A stretch of DNA of 64,000 nucleotides from Candidatus Thiovulum imperiosus (GCA_024281175.1 JAMJTW010000025.1:1-64000); one strand, 5' to 3'. Positions 23,966-31,449 are shown, counted from the stretch's first letter. Numbers and translations are program-made. The notes: a model not told the origin generated them from the letters alone.

Positions 23966-24691
23966 ATGAAAATTATAATTACAACACTTTTGGGAACTTT
24001 AGTTCTTTTTGGAGATTCAATTGAGAATCTAGCTGAAGAACTTGTTAAACTTCGAGCCGATGTTGAGAGGCTTCACGAACAGATAGATGCTGAAAAAGAG
24101 AGTTTTCAGATGAAATTCAAATCTCTTCAGATGCAGAAAGCAGAACTTGAAGCAAATATTAGAAGAGAAGATACAAAAATCAAGAATCTAAACTTGAAAT
24201 TGGATAAAGTGAAAAGTGAAAATAGTAAGAAAGTTGAAGACAGTCAAAATTTAAAACCTCTTGCACTTAAAACTATATCTAGTTTGAAACTGACACTTCA
24301 AAAGACGCTACCTTTCAAATTGCGAGAACGACAGATAGCATTGGAAGAGTTAGAAGCTCTTATTGTATCAAACACAATTTCATCTGAAAGAGCTTTAAAT
24401 AAGATTTGGTCATTTGTGGAAGATGAGATTTCTCTTACAAAAACAAACACAATTCATAAACAGACTATCGAAATTGAGGGTGAAGAGAAACTTGTTGATG
24501 TAGCAAAAATCGGAATGGTGATGCTCTTTTTCCAGACAGCAGAAGATAGAGTTGGGTATCTTGAAGAAAGTGAGTTCCGATACGCTTCTAAAGAAGAGGA
24601 GAAACTTATCTTAGGACTTTTTGACTCAATTAAAAAGGGAATTAGAGCTGGATATTTCCAAATTCCAAATAAAATTTTAGGAGTTGAGTAG
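23966..24691 (+). CDS. DUF3450-family periplasmic coiled-coil protein
   Basis: This 241-residue protein has a signal peptide (1-16) and a long coiled coil (about 20-95, RADVERLHEQIDAEKESFQM onward). The C-terminal region has FKLRERQIALEELEALIVSN and AKIGMVMLFFQTAEDRVGYL. This is the DUF3450 layout, known from operons with TtpC, ExbB2, ExbD2 and TonB2 in Vibrio-like bacteria, which matches the genes that follow. It probably helps the TonB complex in the periplasm; its exact job is unknown. Stop and next start are adjacent. Confidence 0.85.
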   Translation: MKIIITTLLGTLVLFGDSIENLAEELVKLRADVERLHEQIDAEKESFQMKFKSLQMQKAELEANIRREDTKIKNLNLKLDKVKSENSKKVEDSQNLKPLALKTISSLKLTLQKTLPFKLRERQIALEELEALIVSNTISSERALNKIWSFVEDEISLTKTNTIHKQTIEIEGEEKLVDVAKIGMVMLFFQTAEDRVGYLEESEFRYASKEEEKLILGLFDSIKKGIRAGYFQIPNKILGVE

Positions 24692-25996
24692 ATGAGATTT
24701 TTTACATTTCTACTTTTAACATCTTTCCTTTTTGGAAAGAGTGATTTAGAACTTGCTTATGAAAAGGAGTTTGCATTTTTAGAACTTCAAAAGAGAGAGC
24801 TTCAGAAGAGACTTCGAGAAGTTAAAAAGAGTAATGGTTCAAAACTGTGGGTTGCAAACAGAGATATTGAGAAACTCCAGAGTAAGTTTGTAACAAAGCA
24901 GGGAGAGAGTGAAAGTATTTCGAATAGAATTACAAGTATTGAAATGGAAACAGAGTCTTTAAGCCTAAATACAGATACTTTAGAAAATACTCTTCTTCAA
25001 TCTGAAACTACACTTTCCAGATACCATAAATTTTCTCACGACGATAGAGAGGATATCTCAACACAGCTTGAAAAGGCATTTGTTTTAGGAAATAAGACAA
25101 TTTTAGAACTAGCTTCTATCCGAAAAGAGCAGGGTGAATTCTTTTTAGCTGACGGAAAAGGTGTTGAGGGAACAATTCTAAAAATTGGAAATATCGCATC
25201 TTATGGAATTTCAGAAGAGGCAAAAGGAATGTTAGCTCCAGCTGGTGGAGAGAGATTAAAAGTTTGGTCTGTTCCTGCTGATGAGGTTGTAACAAAACTT
25301 GAGGCTGGTGAGAAACCTGAAACTCTCGATATCTTTCTTTACGAGTCTCTCACAAAAGAGATAAGTGAAAGAAAAGAGAAAACAGCATTAGAAGTTATAA
25401 ATAGTGGTGGTATCATTGGTTGGGTGATTGTTGTACTTGGAGCTTTTGCAGTTCTCTTAGTCCTAATTCGATACATCTACCTCCAGAGTGCGAGTGGAGA
25501 TATAAATAGACTCTATAAAAAAGTGCAAGGGCATGTTTCAAATGGAGAAATTGAAAAGGCTCTTGAGATTTCTCATAGCAAGAAAACTTCAATTGCAAAT
25601 GTTATGAATGCAACTTTGAGAAACATAGACCGAGACCGACAACATTTAGATGACATAATCTCAGAGGCGATACTTCATGAAAGCGGTAGACTTGACAAAT
25701 TCAACACTCTTATCATGATAATTGCAGCAGTTGCTCCACTTCTTGGACTTCTTGGAACTGTTACAGGAATGATTACAACTTTTGACCTCATCACCGAATT
25801 TGGAACAGGAGACCCGAAAATGCTTTCAGGCGGTATCTCTGAAGCTCTTGTTACAACTGAACTTGGACTTATTGTCGCAATTCCTGCTCTTGTATTTGGA
25901 AATATGTTAAGTGGTTGGGCAGAGAAGATAAAAGATGATATGGAACACTCAGCATTAAAAGTTTCTAATATCTACTCTATCTACAAAGAGAAGTAA
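24692..25996 (+). CDS. TtpC-like MotA/TolQ/ExbB proton-channel protein with periplasmic coiled coil
   Basis: This 434-residue protein has a signal peptide (1-15), a periplasmic coiled-coil domain (20-120) and a globular part. A membrane helix at about 238-262 (IIGWVIVVLGAFAVLLVLIRY) precedes a TolQ/ExbB core with APLLGLLGTVTGMITTFDLI and GGISEALVTTELGLIVAIPA. The extra N-terminal half sets TtpC proteins apart from plain ExbB. In Vibrio, TtpC is needed for TonB2-driven uptake. It sits between DUF3450 and a second, shorter ExbB, as expected. Confidence 0.9.
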   Translation: MRFFTFLLLTSFLFGKSDLELAYEKEFAFLELQKRELQKRLREVKKSNGSKLWVANRDIEKLQSKFVTKQGESESISNRITSIEMETESLSLNTDTLENTLLQSETTLSRYHKFSHDDREDISTQLEKAFVLGNKTILELASIRKEQGEFFLADGKGVEGTILKIGNIASYGISEEAKGMLAPAGGERLKVWSVPADEVVTKLEAGEKPETLDIFLYESLTKEISERKEKTALEVINSGGIIGWVIVVLGAFAVLLVLIRYIYLQSASGDINRLYKKVQGHVSNGEIEKALEISHSKKTSIANVMNATLRNIDRDRQHLDDIISEAILHESGRLDKFNTLIMIIAAVAPLLGLLGTVTGMITTFDLITEFGTGDPKMLSGGISEALVTTELGLIVAIPALVFGNMLSGWAEKIKDDMEHSALKVSNIYSIYKEK

Positions 25997-26000
25997 AAAG

Positions 26001-26609
26001 ATGTTAGAAGCTCTAATATTCTTTTTGGAGTATATGCAGAGTGGAGGGGCCGTTATTGCCATTCTTACTATTCTAACTCTAATTCTTTGGTATGGATTGG
26101 GTTTTCGATACCACCTTCTGAAAAGAGGTAATGGTCGAAACCTCCGAAGACTCTTTGAGAAATATAGTTCAGGTGATTTTAAAAATAGAAAACCTAAAGG
26201 GCTTATAGATAGGGCGATAGTTGAAGCCCTAAAAATTAGTAGAGAGAGAAAAGAGAACACTAGAAAACACTTAGATGAGGCGTTTTACAAATATGAAGTT
26301 GAGATGAGAAGTTTTGCTGGAATTGTTAAAATAATTGTAGTTGTAGCTCCACTTCTCGGTCTTCTTGGAACTGTAATTGGAATGATAGAGACTTTTGACT
26401 CTCTTGCAGAAATGAACCTCTTTTCTCAAGGTGGAGGTATTGCTGGAGGTATCTCTCAAGCTCTCTTTACAACTCAGATGGGATTAGTGGTCTCTGTTCC
26501 GGGTCTCATATTTGGAAATATGCTTTTGAGAAAACAGGAGAAGATGGAGATGGAATTAAACCAAATTAAAGATTTAATAATTAGTAAGGATATAAATTAT
26601 GAGATGTAG
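26001..26609 (+). CDS. exbB: ExbB-type proton-channel subunit
   Basis: This 202-residue inner-membrane protein has three membrane helices: about 15-33, APLLGLLGTVIGMIETFDSL and GGISQALFTTQMGLVVSVPG. The last two form the conserved TolQ/ExbB pore region. With ExbD it converts proton motive force for TonB. It begins 4 bp after the TtpC-like gene and overlaps exbD by 11 bp, so subunits are made together. Confidence 0.9.
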   Translation: MLEALIFFLEYMQSGGAVIAILTILTLILWYGLGFRYHLLKRGNGRNLRRLFEKYSSGDFKNRKPKGLIDRAIVEALKISRERKENTRKHLDEAFYKYEVEMRSFAGIVKIIVVVAPLLGLLGTVIGMIETFDSLAEMNLFSQGGGIAGGISQALFTTQMGLVVSVPGLIFGNMLLRKQEKMEMELNQIKDLIISKDINYEM

Positions 26610-26994
26610 AAGAAAAAAGGGGCAGACAGATATAGATATCTCGCCTCTAATTGATATGGTTTTTATTCTCCTTATCTTCTTTATGGTTAGTACAACTTTT
26701 GTTAAAGATATGAAACTCGATATAAATCGTCCAAATGCTTCAAGCTCTTCGAGTGCATCTACAAAATCGGCAAGGGTTTACATAGATAAGAGTGGTGAAG
26801 TCTACTTTCAGAACCAACTTGTAAAAATTTGGGTTCTTCAAGGTAGAGTTAGAGACTTCTTAAAATCCACTGGACAAGGTTCTGTTTTAATAATTACAGA
26901 TAGTGGAGTTCGAGCTGATAGACTTGTAGAGGTGGTAGACCAGTGTAAGTTGGCTGGAGCTAAAGATGTTGGTGTCTCCACGGAAAAAGAGTAA
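26599..26994 (+). CDS. exbD: ExbD-type biopolymer transport subunit
   Basis: This 131-residue protein has a short cytoplasmic start (KKGQTDIDISP), one membrane helix with the essential Asp (PLIDMVFILLIFFMVSTTFV) and a periplasmic ExbD/TolR domain ending ADRLVEVVDQCKLAGAKDVG. It overlaps exbB and shares its last base with the tonB start. It is part of the energy-transducing complex. Confidence 0.93.
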   Translation: MRCRRKKGQTDIDISPLIDMVFILLIFFMVSTTFVKDMKLDINRPNASSSSSASTKSARVYIDKSGEVYFQNQLVKIWVLQGRVRDFLKSTGQGSVLIITDSGVRADRLVEVVDQCKLAGAKDVGVSTEKE

Positions 26995-27635
26995 TGAAAA
27001 AACTTAAATTGCACTTTTTTGCAACTTTCTGGATGATGGGAGGAACAACTCTCATTGTCTCTTCTATCTTTTTGATGAATAGTAACTTTCTACCAAAACT
27101 TCCAGAGAAAGAGAAGAAAAAGATAGTTTTTGAAGCGAAAAGAACTCCTCCAAAACCAAAACCGAAGCCGAAACCAAAACCGAAGCCGAAACCAAAACCG
27201 AAACCTCAAAACAGTCCGAAACCGATGATGCCAAATTTAGGTTCTTCGCTTAGTGGTGTAGCCTTAGGAATGGGAAGTTTTGGAATTGATAGTGGAATTG
27301 GAGAAGTTGGAGATGATATTCTTGGAGATATGAAAGATGTTGTTATGACTGGTGACTCTGTTGATGTTCCTCCAACTGTTTCAGAAAGAGGTCAAGGTAT
27401 TGTCTATCCTCCAAGAGCTAGGGCAAGAGGAATTACAGGTTTCGTTTTGGTGAATATACTTATAAATGAGAGTGGAAGCATCGAGAAAGTAAAAATTTTG
27501 GAGTCTGAACCAGCTGGAGTTTTTGATGAGGTAGCTCTAAACTCTGTAAGAACATGGAGATTTTCACCTGCTCAATATCAAGGAAAAAGCGTAAAAGTTT
27601 GGGCAAAACAGAAAATCCGCTTTGACTTAGATTAG
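26994..27635 (+). CDS. tonB: TonB-type energy transducer
   Basis: This 213-residue protein has one N-terminal membrane helix (about 7-27). A (KP)n tract of nine Lys-Pro pairs (about 52-71, encoded by an 18-bp tandem DNA repeat near 27155-27205) spans the periplasm. The TonB C-terminal domain has YPPRARARGITGFVLVNILI and WRFSPAQYQGKSVKVWAK. It delivers energy to outer-membrane receptors, none of which is encoded in the window. It is the last gene of the operon and is followed by a hairpin repeat. Confidence 0.93.
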   Translation: MKKLKLHFFATFWMMGGTTLIVSSIFLMNSNFLPKLPEKEKKKIVFEAKRTPPKPKPKPKPKPKPKPKPKPQNSPKPMMPNLGSSLSGVALGMGSFGIDSGIGEVGDDILGDMKDVVMTGDSVDVPPTVSERGQGIVYPPRARARGITGFVLVNILINESGSIEKVKILESEPAGVFDEVALNSVRTWRFSPAQYQGKSVKVWAKQKIRFDLD

Positions 27636-27670
27636 TCAAGACATTTCTCATTTCGAGTTTTTCCTTTTTT

Positions 27671-27750
27671 GTCATTTCGAAATGAGCGAAGCGATTGAGA
27701 AATCTTAAAAACTGGAAAAAGATTTCTCACCCAAAAGGGTTCGAAATGAC
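27671..27750. repeat. Hairpin repeat, copy 2
   Basis: This is the 80-bp form: left half GTCATTTCGAAATGAGCGAA to GAGAAATC, centre ttaaaaactggaaaaa, right half GATTTCTCACCC to TTCGAAATGAC. A degenerate extra right end (gggttcggcatgac) follows at 27762-27775. It lies 36 bp after tonB and may end its transcript. Confidence 0.92.
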
Positions 27751-27752
27751 AG

Positions 27753-28019
27753 GTGAATAAAGGGTTCGGCATGACAAGGTCAGTTTTTGTAAAATTTCAA
27801 AAAAGGAAAGTTTTGGAAGAAGAGAATTTAGTAAAAAAGACTTGCCGAGAATTGGGAATTACACAAAAAGAGTTAGCTGAAAAGATTGGAGTAAGTAGTA
27901 ATGCGATTTCAAACTGGAAAAATCAAAAAAAATCCATTCCAAAATGGGCGATAAGGTCATTTGAGTTAATTAAAACAGAAAATAAATATAACCAAATTAT
28001 ATCAGCACTTCAAAAATAA
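27753..28019 (+). CDS. Small HTH (Xre/Cro-like) regulator
   Basis: The frame encodes up to 88 residues. The HTH domain is LGITQKELAEKIGVSSNAIS with NWKNQKKSIPKWAIRSF, as in phage CI/Cro-like proteins. The first codons from 27753 run through the hairpin repeat, so the true start is probably lower: ATG at 27771, or TTG at 27813 with aaggaaag just before it (giving 68 residues). It probably controls the neighbouring KilA-N gene. Confidence 0.72.
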   Translation: MNKGFGMTRSVFVKFQKRKVLEEENLVKKTCRELGITQKELAEKIGVSSNAISNWKNQKKSIPKWAIRSFELIKTENKYNQIISALQK

Positions 28020-28059
28020 AACAAACTATAATAAATACATTAAAAAATCAATTTTATTG

Positions 28060-28065
28060 TATAAT
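28060..28065 (+). promoter_or_regulatory. -10 element of the KilA-N gene
   Basis: TATAAT preceded directly by TG, 67 bp before the start codon at 28133. Mirror at 43968-43973. Confidence 0.5.
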
Positions 28066-28072
28066 AAAGACT

Positions 28073-28108
28073 CCAATTGGGAACACATCTAACCTTATCC
28101 CCAACTGG
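28073..28108. promoter_or_regulatory. Inverted-repeat operator candidate before the KilA-N gene
   Basis: CCAATTGGG (28073-28081) and CCCCAACTGG (28099-28108) pair with one mismatch around 17 bp, directly downstream of the -10. It could be an operator for the adjacent HTH protein. Mirror at 43925-43960. Confidence 0.4.
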
Positions 28109-28132
28109 TGAAATTCAACTAAAGGAAACTTC

Positions 28133-28834
28133 TTGGAAATTATAACAAGAGAATATGAAGGAATTGAAATCTACTTTTCTTCAGAAACTAACTTAAATAT
28201 CTATTTAAATGCTACGAAAACAGCTAAAAACTTTGGAAAAAAGCCTGATGATTGGCTCAGAACGGATCAGACAAAAAAATATATAAAAGCTGTTTCTGAC
28301 CGTTTCGCAAATATGCGAAACGACTTGGTAATAGTCAAGCAAGGTGGAAAAGCTGAAGAGCAAGGAACTTGGATACACAAAAAACTAATTATTGCTTTTG
28401 CTCGTTGGCTCTCTCCAGATTTTGCCGTTTGGTGTGATGAAATCATTGAAGAAGTTTTAAAAACAGGAAACTACTCCATTTCCCAACTCCCAAACTTTTC
28501 AGAAATCATTTCCCAAAATGAAGAAGCTCTAAAGCTGATAGAACTTTTAAAATCTTCCTCTTCTTTCGATTTACTACTTCTCCAAAAGCTCTTAAAAGAG
28601 AATTCTGTTTCTTCTCTCTTCCAACTGGACTTTTCCCAAACCTACTTTCTCCCAACAGAACTTGGAAAGTTGCATGGCATTTCTGGAAGAGAAACGAACT
28701 TACTTCTGGAGAAAAGAGGCTTTCAGGAAAAGCAGGGCGAAGTTTGGAAACTTACCGAAAGTGGAAAAGATTTTGGAATAGAAGTTGGAGGAGCTTACCA
28801 CCAACTAAAATGGAAACTTGAAACTCAACTTTAG
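28133..28834 (+). CDS. KilA-N domain protein with shared C-terminal module
   Basis: This is a 233-residue phage-type protein. Residues 1-115 are a KilA-N domain (YLNATKTAKNFGKKPDDWLR, GTWIHKKLIIAFARWLSPDF, AVWCDEIIEEVL). Residues 120-165 are a helical linker. Residues 166-233 are a module (FLPTELGKLHGISGRETNLL) also found in the Bro-N protein at 31530, with nearly identical DNA. KilA-N proteins are DNA-binding regulators or antirepressors of phages and mobile elements. The start is TTG with aaaggaaa upstream. The right-arm copy differs by six bases and three residues. Confidence 0.85.
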   Translation: MEIITREYEGIEIYFSSETNLNIYLNATKTAKNFGKKPDDWLRTDQTKKYIKAVSDRFANMRNDLVIVKQGGKAEEQGTWIHKKLIIAFARWLSPDFAVWCDEIIEEVLKTGNYSISQLPNFSEIISQNEEALKLIELLKSSSSFDLLLLQKLLKENSVSSLFQLDFSQTYFLPTELGKLHGISGRETNLLLEKRGFQEKQGEVWKLTESGKDFGIEVGGAYHQLKWKLETQL

Positions 28835-28883
28835 AGTCTAAACCAGCTGGAACTTTTGATAAAATCAAAAAAAAGGAGTGCCA

Positions 28884-30212
28884 ATGCGGTATCTAATTTT
28901 AGTTTTCCTGCTATTTGCGGGGTGTGGAAAAGAGGATAGGATTTTAGTTCCAGTAAAATCTGAGACGATAACTGCTTCAAATCGAGTAGCTTTAGTTTTC
29001 GGAAATGGAACTTACGACTCTATTGGGGATTTGGACAATCCAACAAATGACTCTCGAGATGTGAGAGAGAAATTAGAAGATTTAGACTTTCAAGTCTTCT
29101 ATCTTGAGAATGGAACTCTTGAGCAGATGGAGGCGAAACTATACGAATTTGAAAAGAGTTTTAGTAAAGATACAGTGGCTCTTTTCTACTATGCTGGTCA
29201 TGGAGTTGAAAATGGTGGAGAGAATTTCCTAATTGCAAAAGACTCTGTTGTAAACAGTAAAGCTGATTTGAAATATAGAACTTTTCGACTCAATCGACTT
29301 TTAGAGGGTTTTAATGTTTCTGAAAACAAGCTAAATGTGGCAATTCTTGACGCTTGTCGAGATAACCCTTTTCGGAATTTGAGAAATACGGGAAAAGGTC
29401 TTGCTACGGCTGGAGCTACGGGAACTCTTATCGCTTATGCAACTGCTCCAGGGGAAACTGCTGAAGATGGAACTGGCGAAAATGGACTTTTTACAAAACA
29501 TCTCTTAAACCATATCGATAGAAGCGATGTTGAACTCGAACAGATGTTTAAAGATGTTGGAACTGATGTCTCGAAAGAGAGCAAGGGAACTCAAAATCCT
29601 TGGCGGAACTCTTCGATTTCTGGAAACTTCTATTTGAGAGGTGATGGAAATGGCGAGAGCGATGAGGTTCGGAAATTGAAAGAGCAACTTGCAGAGTCTG
29701 AAAGAAAACGAAAGGAGGCAGAAGCTGAACTAAAAACCGTCACCTCGAGAGAAACTAGAGCAGGAACACTTCAAAAAGAGACAGACTCTTATCGAATTTA
29801 CAAAGATGTTTTTGTTGATAAGAAAACAAATTTGATGTGGCAAAAGAATGGAGATGGAAAAAAATACACTTGGCAAGAGGCGATGAGGTATTGTGAAAGC
29901 TTAAATCTTTCTGGGTATTCAGGCTGGAGACTTCCAAACCGAGATGAAGCAAAGAGTTTGCTTACAGAATATTATGGAGAGTGGGACTATTATGAGAAGT
30001 GGAATAGGTGGTTCAATAAAAACAAGCATAAAATACACAATGATAAATTTGTTAAAAATGAAATTTCACAACTTTCACTACATTGGATATGGACTTCAAC
30101 AAAATATAGCGAAAATAGTGTCAACTCATGGATTGTCAGTTTCGAGAGTGGTAATGACGACTGGGTTAGCCAAGCTGATAGTGAGCTCGTCGTCTGTGTT
30201 CGTGGCTTATGA
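28884..30212 (+). CDS. Exported caspase-fold lipoprotein with DUF1566 domain
   Basis: This 442-residue protein has a lipoprotein signal ending FAGC (Cys14). Residues 28-255 are a caspase-like (peptidase C14) domain with the His-Cys dyad H106 (YYAGHGVE) and C158 (ILDACRDNPF). A charged coiled coil covers about 258-300. The C-terminal DUF1566/Lcl-type domain has KTNLMWQKNG, SGYSGWRLPNRDE and a final CVRGL. Bacterial caspase-like proteins cut after Arg or Lys; the substrate is unknown. It would act in the periplasm or at the surface. I took ATG 28884 because aaggag lies 5 bp before it, rather than GTG 28878. It lies among phage-type regulators. Confidence 0.85.
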   Translation: MRYLILVFLLFAGCGKEDRILVPVKSETITASNRVALVFGNGTYDSIGDLDNPTNDSRDVREKLEDLDFQVFYLENGTLEQMEAKLYEFEKSFSKDTVALFYYAGHGVENGGENFLIAKDSVVNSKADLKYRTFRLNRLLEGFNVSENKLNVAILDACRDNPFRNLRNTGKGLATAGATGTLIAYATAPGETAEDGTGENGLFTKHLLNHIDRSDVELEQMFKDVGTDVSKESKGTQNPWRNSSISGNFYLRGDGNGESDEVRKLKEQLAESERKRKEAEAELKTVTSRETRAGTLQKETDSYRIYKDVFVDKKTNLMWQKNGDGKKYTWQEAMRYCESLNLSGYSGWRLPNRDEAKSLLTEYYGEWDYYEKWNRWFNKNKHKIHNDKFVKNEISQLSLHWIWTSTKYSENSVNSWIVSFESGNDDWVSQADSELVVCVRGL

Positions 30213-30252
30213 TTTTTAATAATTTTATTTTATCACTTCAAGTTTCCCCCTT

Positions 30253-30348
30253 GTCATTTTGAAATGAGCGAAGCAATTGAGAAATCTTAAAAAGATATTT
30301 CACTTCGTTTAATACAAGGATTTCTCACCCAAAAGGGTTCGAAATGAC
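30253..30348. repeat. Hairpin repeat, copy 3
   Basis: A 96-bp form with an insert between the halves that reads gatatttcacttcgtttaat. The left end has changed to GTCATTTTGAAATGAGCGAA. It sits 40 bp after the caspase gene. The 364 bp between this gene and the GIY-YIG gene hold only hairpin copies and a run of nine C (30403-30411). Confidence 0.9.
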
Positions 30349-30414
30349 AGGTGAGTGAAAGGGTTTGAAATGGGAAACATCTCATTTCATCATTTCGACT
30401 TTCCCCCCCCCTTT

Positions 30415-30494
30415 GTCATTTCGAAATGAGCGAAGCGATTGAGAAATCTTAAAAACTGGAAAAGGATTTCTCACCCTAAAGGGTTCGAAATGAC
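30415..30494. repeat. Hairpin repeat, copy 4
   Basis: An 80-bp form almost identical to copy 2, with the same actggaaaa centre. It ends 11 bp before the left half of the nuclease-bearing copy. Confidence 0.92.
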
Positions 30495-30505
30495 GAGTGG
30501 GTTTT

Positions 30506-30908
30506 GTCATTTCGACATGAGCATAGCGATTGAGAAATCTTAAAAAGATGCGATTTCAAAAGAAAAGGAGAAAAACTTGAGAGAGTATTTTGTCTATATC
30601 CTAACAAATTGGAACAACAAAGTTCTTTACATCGGTGTAACCAATGACTTAGCTAGAAGATTAGAAGAGCATCAAAATAAGAGAGATAAAAACAGTTTTA
30701 CAGCAAAATACAATTTCAATAAACTTATCCATTACGAAATATTCTCAGATATAGGTGAAGTTATATCAAGAGAGAAAGAGATGAAAAAATGGAGAAGAGA
30801 GAAAAAAGATAAATTAATTTCAGAATTTAACAATGAATGGAAAGACCTTTCTGAAATTGCTTATATGCATTAAGAAAAGATTTCTCACCCTAAAGGGTTC
30901 GAAATGAC
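30506..30908 (+). mobile_element. Hairpin repeat split around a GIY-YIG nuclease gene (candidate autonomous element)
   Basis: The left half (30506-30546, GTCATTTCGACATGAGCATA to GAGAAATCTTAAAAA) and the right half (30879-30908, GATTTCTCACCC to TTCGAAATGAC) are the two halves of the dispersed hairpin repeat. In place of the usual 10-40-bp centre they enclose a complete nuclease gene, whose stop codon is 5 bp from the right half. The copies without a gene would be its non-autonomous form. This reading is inferred from the layout. Extra right-end fragments follow at 30915-30960. Confidence 0.6.
30577..30873 (+). CDS. Single-domain GIY-YIG endonuclease (UPF0213-like)
   Basis: This 98-residue protein has the GIY-YIG motifs YFVYILTNWNN and LYIGVTNDLARRLEEHQ, the catalytic Arg in ARRL, and the Glu in ISREKEMKKWRREKK. 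It closely resembles stand-alone YhbQ/URI-type nucleases. It should nick or cut DNA. The start is TTG with a strong aaggag 8 bp upstream. The gene sits exactly between the halves of a hairpin repeat, which suggests it acts on or moves that repeat. Confidence 0.9.
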   Translation: MREYFVYILTNWNNKVLYIGVTNDLARRLEEHQNKRDKNSFTAKYNFNKLIHYEIFSDIGEVISREKEMKKWRREKKDKLISEFNNEWKDLSEIAYMH

Positions 30909-30970
30909 AGATGAGTAAAGGGTTTGAAATGACAAATGAGTAAAGGGTTCGAGTGAAAGCCCCCCATTTT

Positions 30971-31066
30971 GTCATTTCGAAATAAGCGAAGCGATTGAGA
31001 AATCTTAAAAAGATATTTCACTTCGTTCAATACAAGGATTTCTCACCCTAAAGGGTTCGAAATGAC
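30971..31066. repeat. Hairpin repeat, copy 5
   Basis: A 96-bp form like copy 3, with the same kind of cacttcgttcaatacaagg insert. It lies 62 bp after the nuclease-bearing copy. Confidence 0.9.
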
Positions 31067-31080
31067 ATGTTTCCCCTCTT

Positions 31081-31144
31081 GTCGTAACCTCGACTGAAGC
31101 GGAGCGGAGAGTCTTTTTGGACTCTTCACATTCGTTCAGAGTGG
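31081..31144. repeat. Variant hairpin repeat
   Basis: This has a different sequence (gtcgtaacctcgactgaagc, then ggagcggagagtc) with GAGTC/GACTC pairing around tttttg and a later tcgttcagagtgg. The layout recalls the hairpin family (GTC start, GAAGCGGAG block) but the bases differ, so it may be a second subfamily. It lies just after the 3' end of the minus-strand HTH gene. Mirror at 40889-40952. Confidence 0.4.
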
Positions 31145-31147
31145 ATT

Positions 31148-31354
31148 TTAAGAATTCAATCTCTCTTCTAAGAATTTTTCCCTCTCTTCAATAGAAAGTT
31201 TTTGCAAAAGCTCAAGAATTGTAATAGCTGACTTTGGAACACCCCTAACACTCCAACCTAGAGCTGAGTTTGGTTTTATTCCTTCTAATCTTCCTAAATC
31301 TGCAATTGATAACCTCATCTTTTTTAAAGATGTTTTAACTTCTTTATACTCCAT
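31148..31354 (-). CDS. Small HTH regulator divergent from Bro-N gene
   Basis: This 68-residue protein has a likely helix-turn-helix in MRLSIADLGRLEGIKPNSAL with GWSVRGVPKSAITILELLQK, like small phage repressors that tell their targets by a GW.RG turn. It is transcribed away from the Bro-N gene, with a 175-bp region between that carries two strong inverted repeats. It most likely represses itself and the Bro-N gene. No ribosome site stands out. Confidence 0.7.
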   Translation of the reverse strand: MEYKEVKTSLKKMRLSIADLGRLEGIKPNSALGWSVRGVPKSAITILELLQKLSIEEREKFLEERLNS

Positions 31355-31410
31355 ATTTCAAATCACTTGTTTTTAGAAAAGTTTTTTTATTTTAAAAATA
31401 ATGTTTTAAT

Positions 31411-31441
31411 AAAAGTATAAGATATATAACCTTATACTTTT
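31411..31441. promoter_or_regulatory. Perfect 11-bp inverted repeat, operator candidate
   Basis: AAAAGTATAAG and CTTATACTTTT flank 9 bp (atatataac) midway between the divergent HTH and Bro-N genes. The symmetry and place fit a dimeric repressor site. Mirror at 40592-40622. Confidence 0.6.
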
Positions 31442-31449
31442 AAATGATT

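Noticed and set aside
28884-30212. Caspase protein as a cytoplasmic abortive-infection effector
   Set aside because: A clear lipoprotein signal (FAGC) sends it out of the cytoplasm and no sensor gene is beside it.
30403-30411. Run of nine C as a phase-variation tract
   Set aside because: It lies in noncoding DNA between hairpin copies, 174 bp upstream of the nuclease start, and has the same length in both arms.
30253-31066. CRISPR array
   Set aside because: Repeats are long palindromes with unequal spacing and a gene in one of them; there are no regular spacers and no cas genes.
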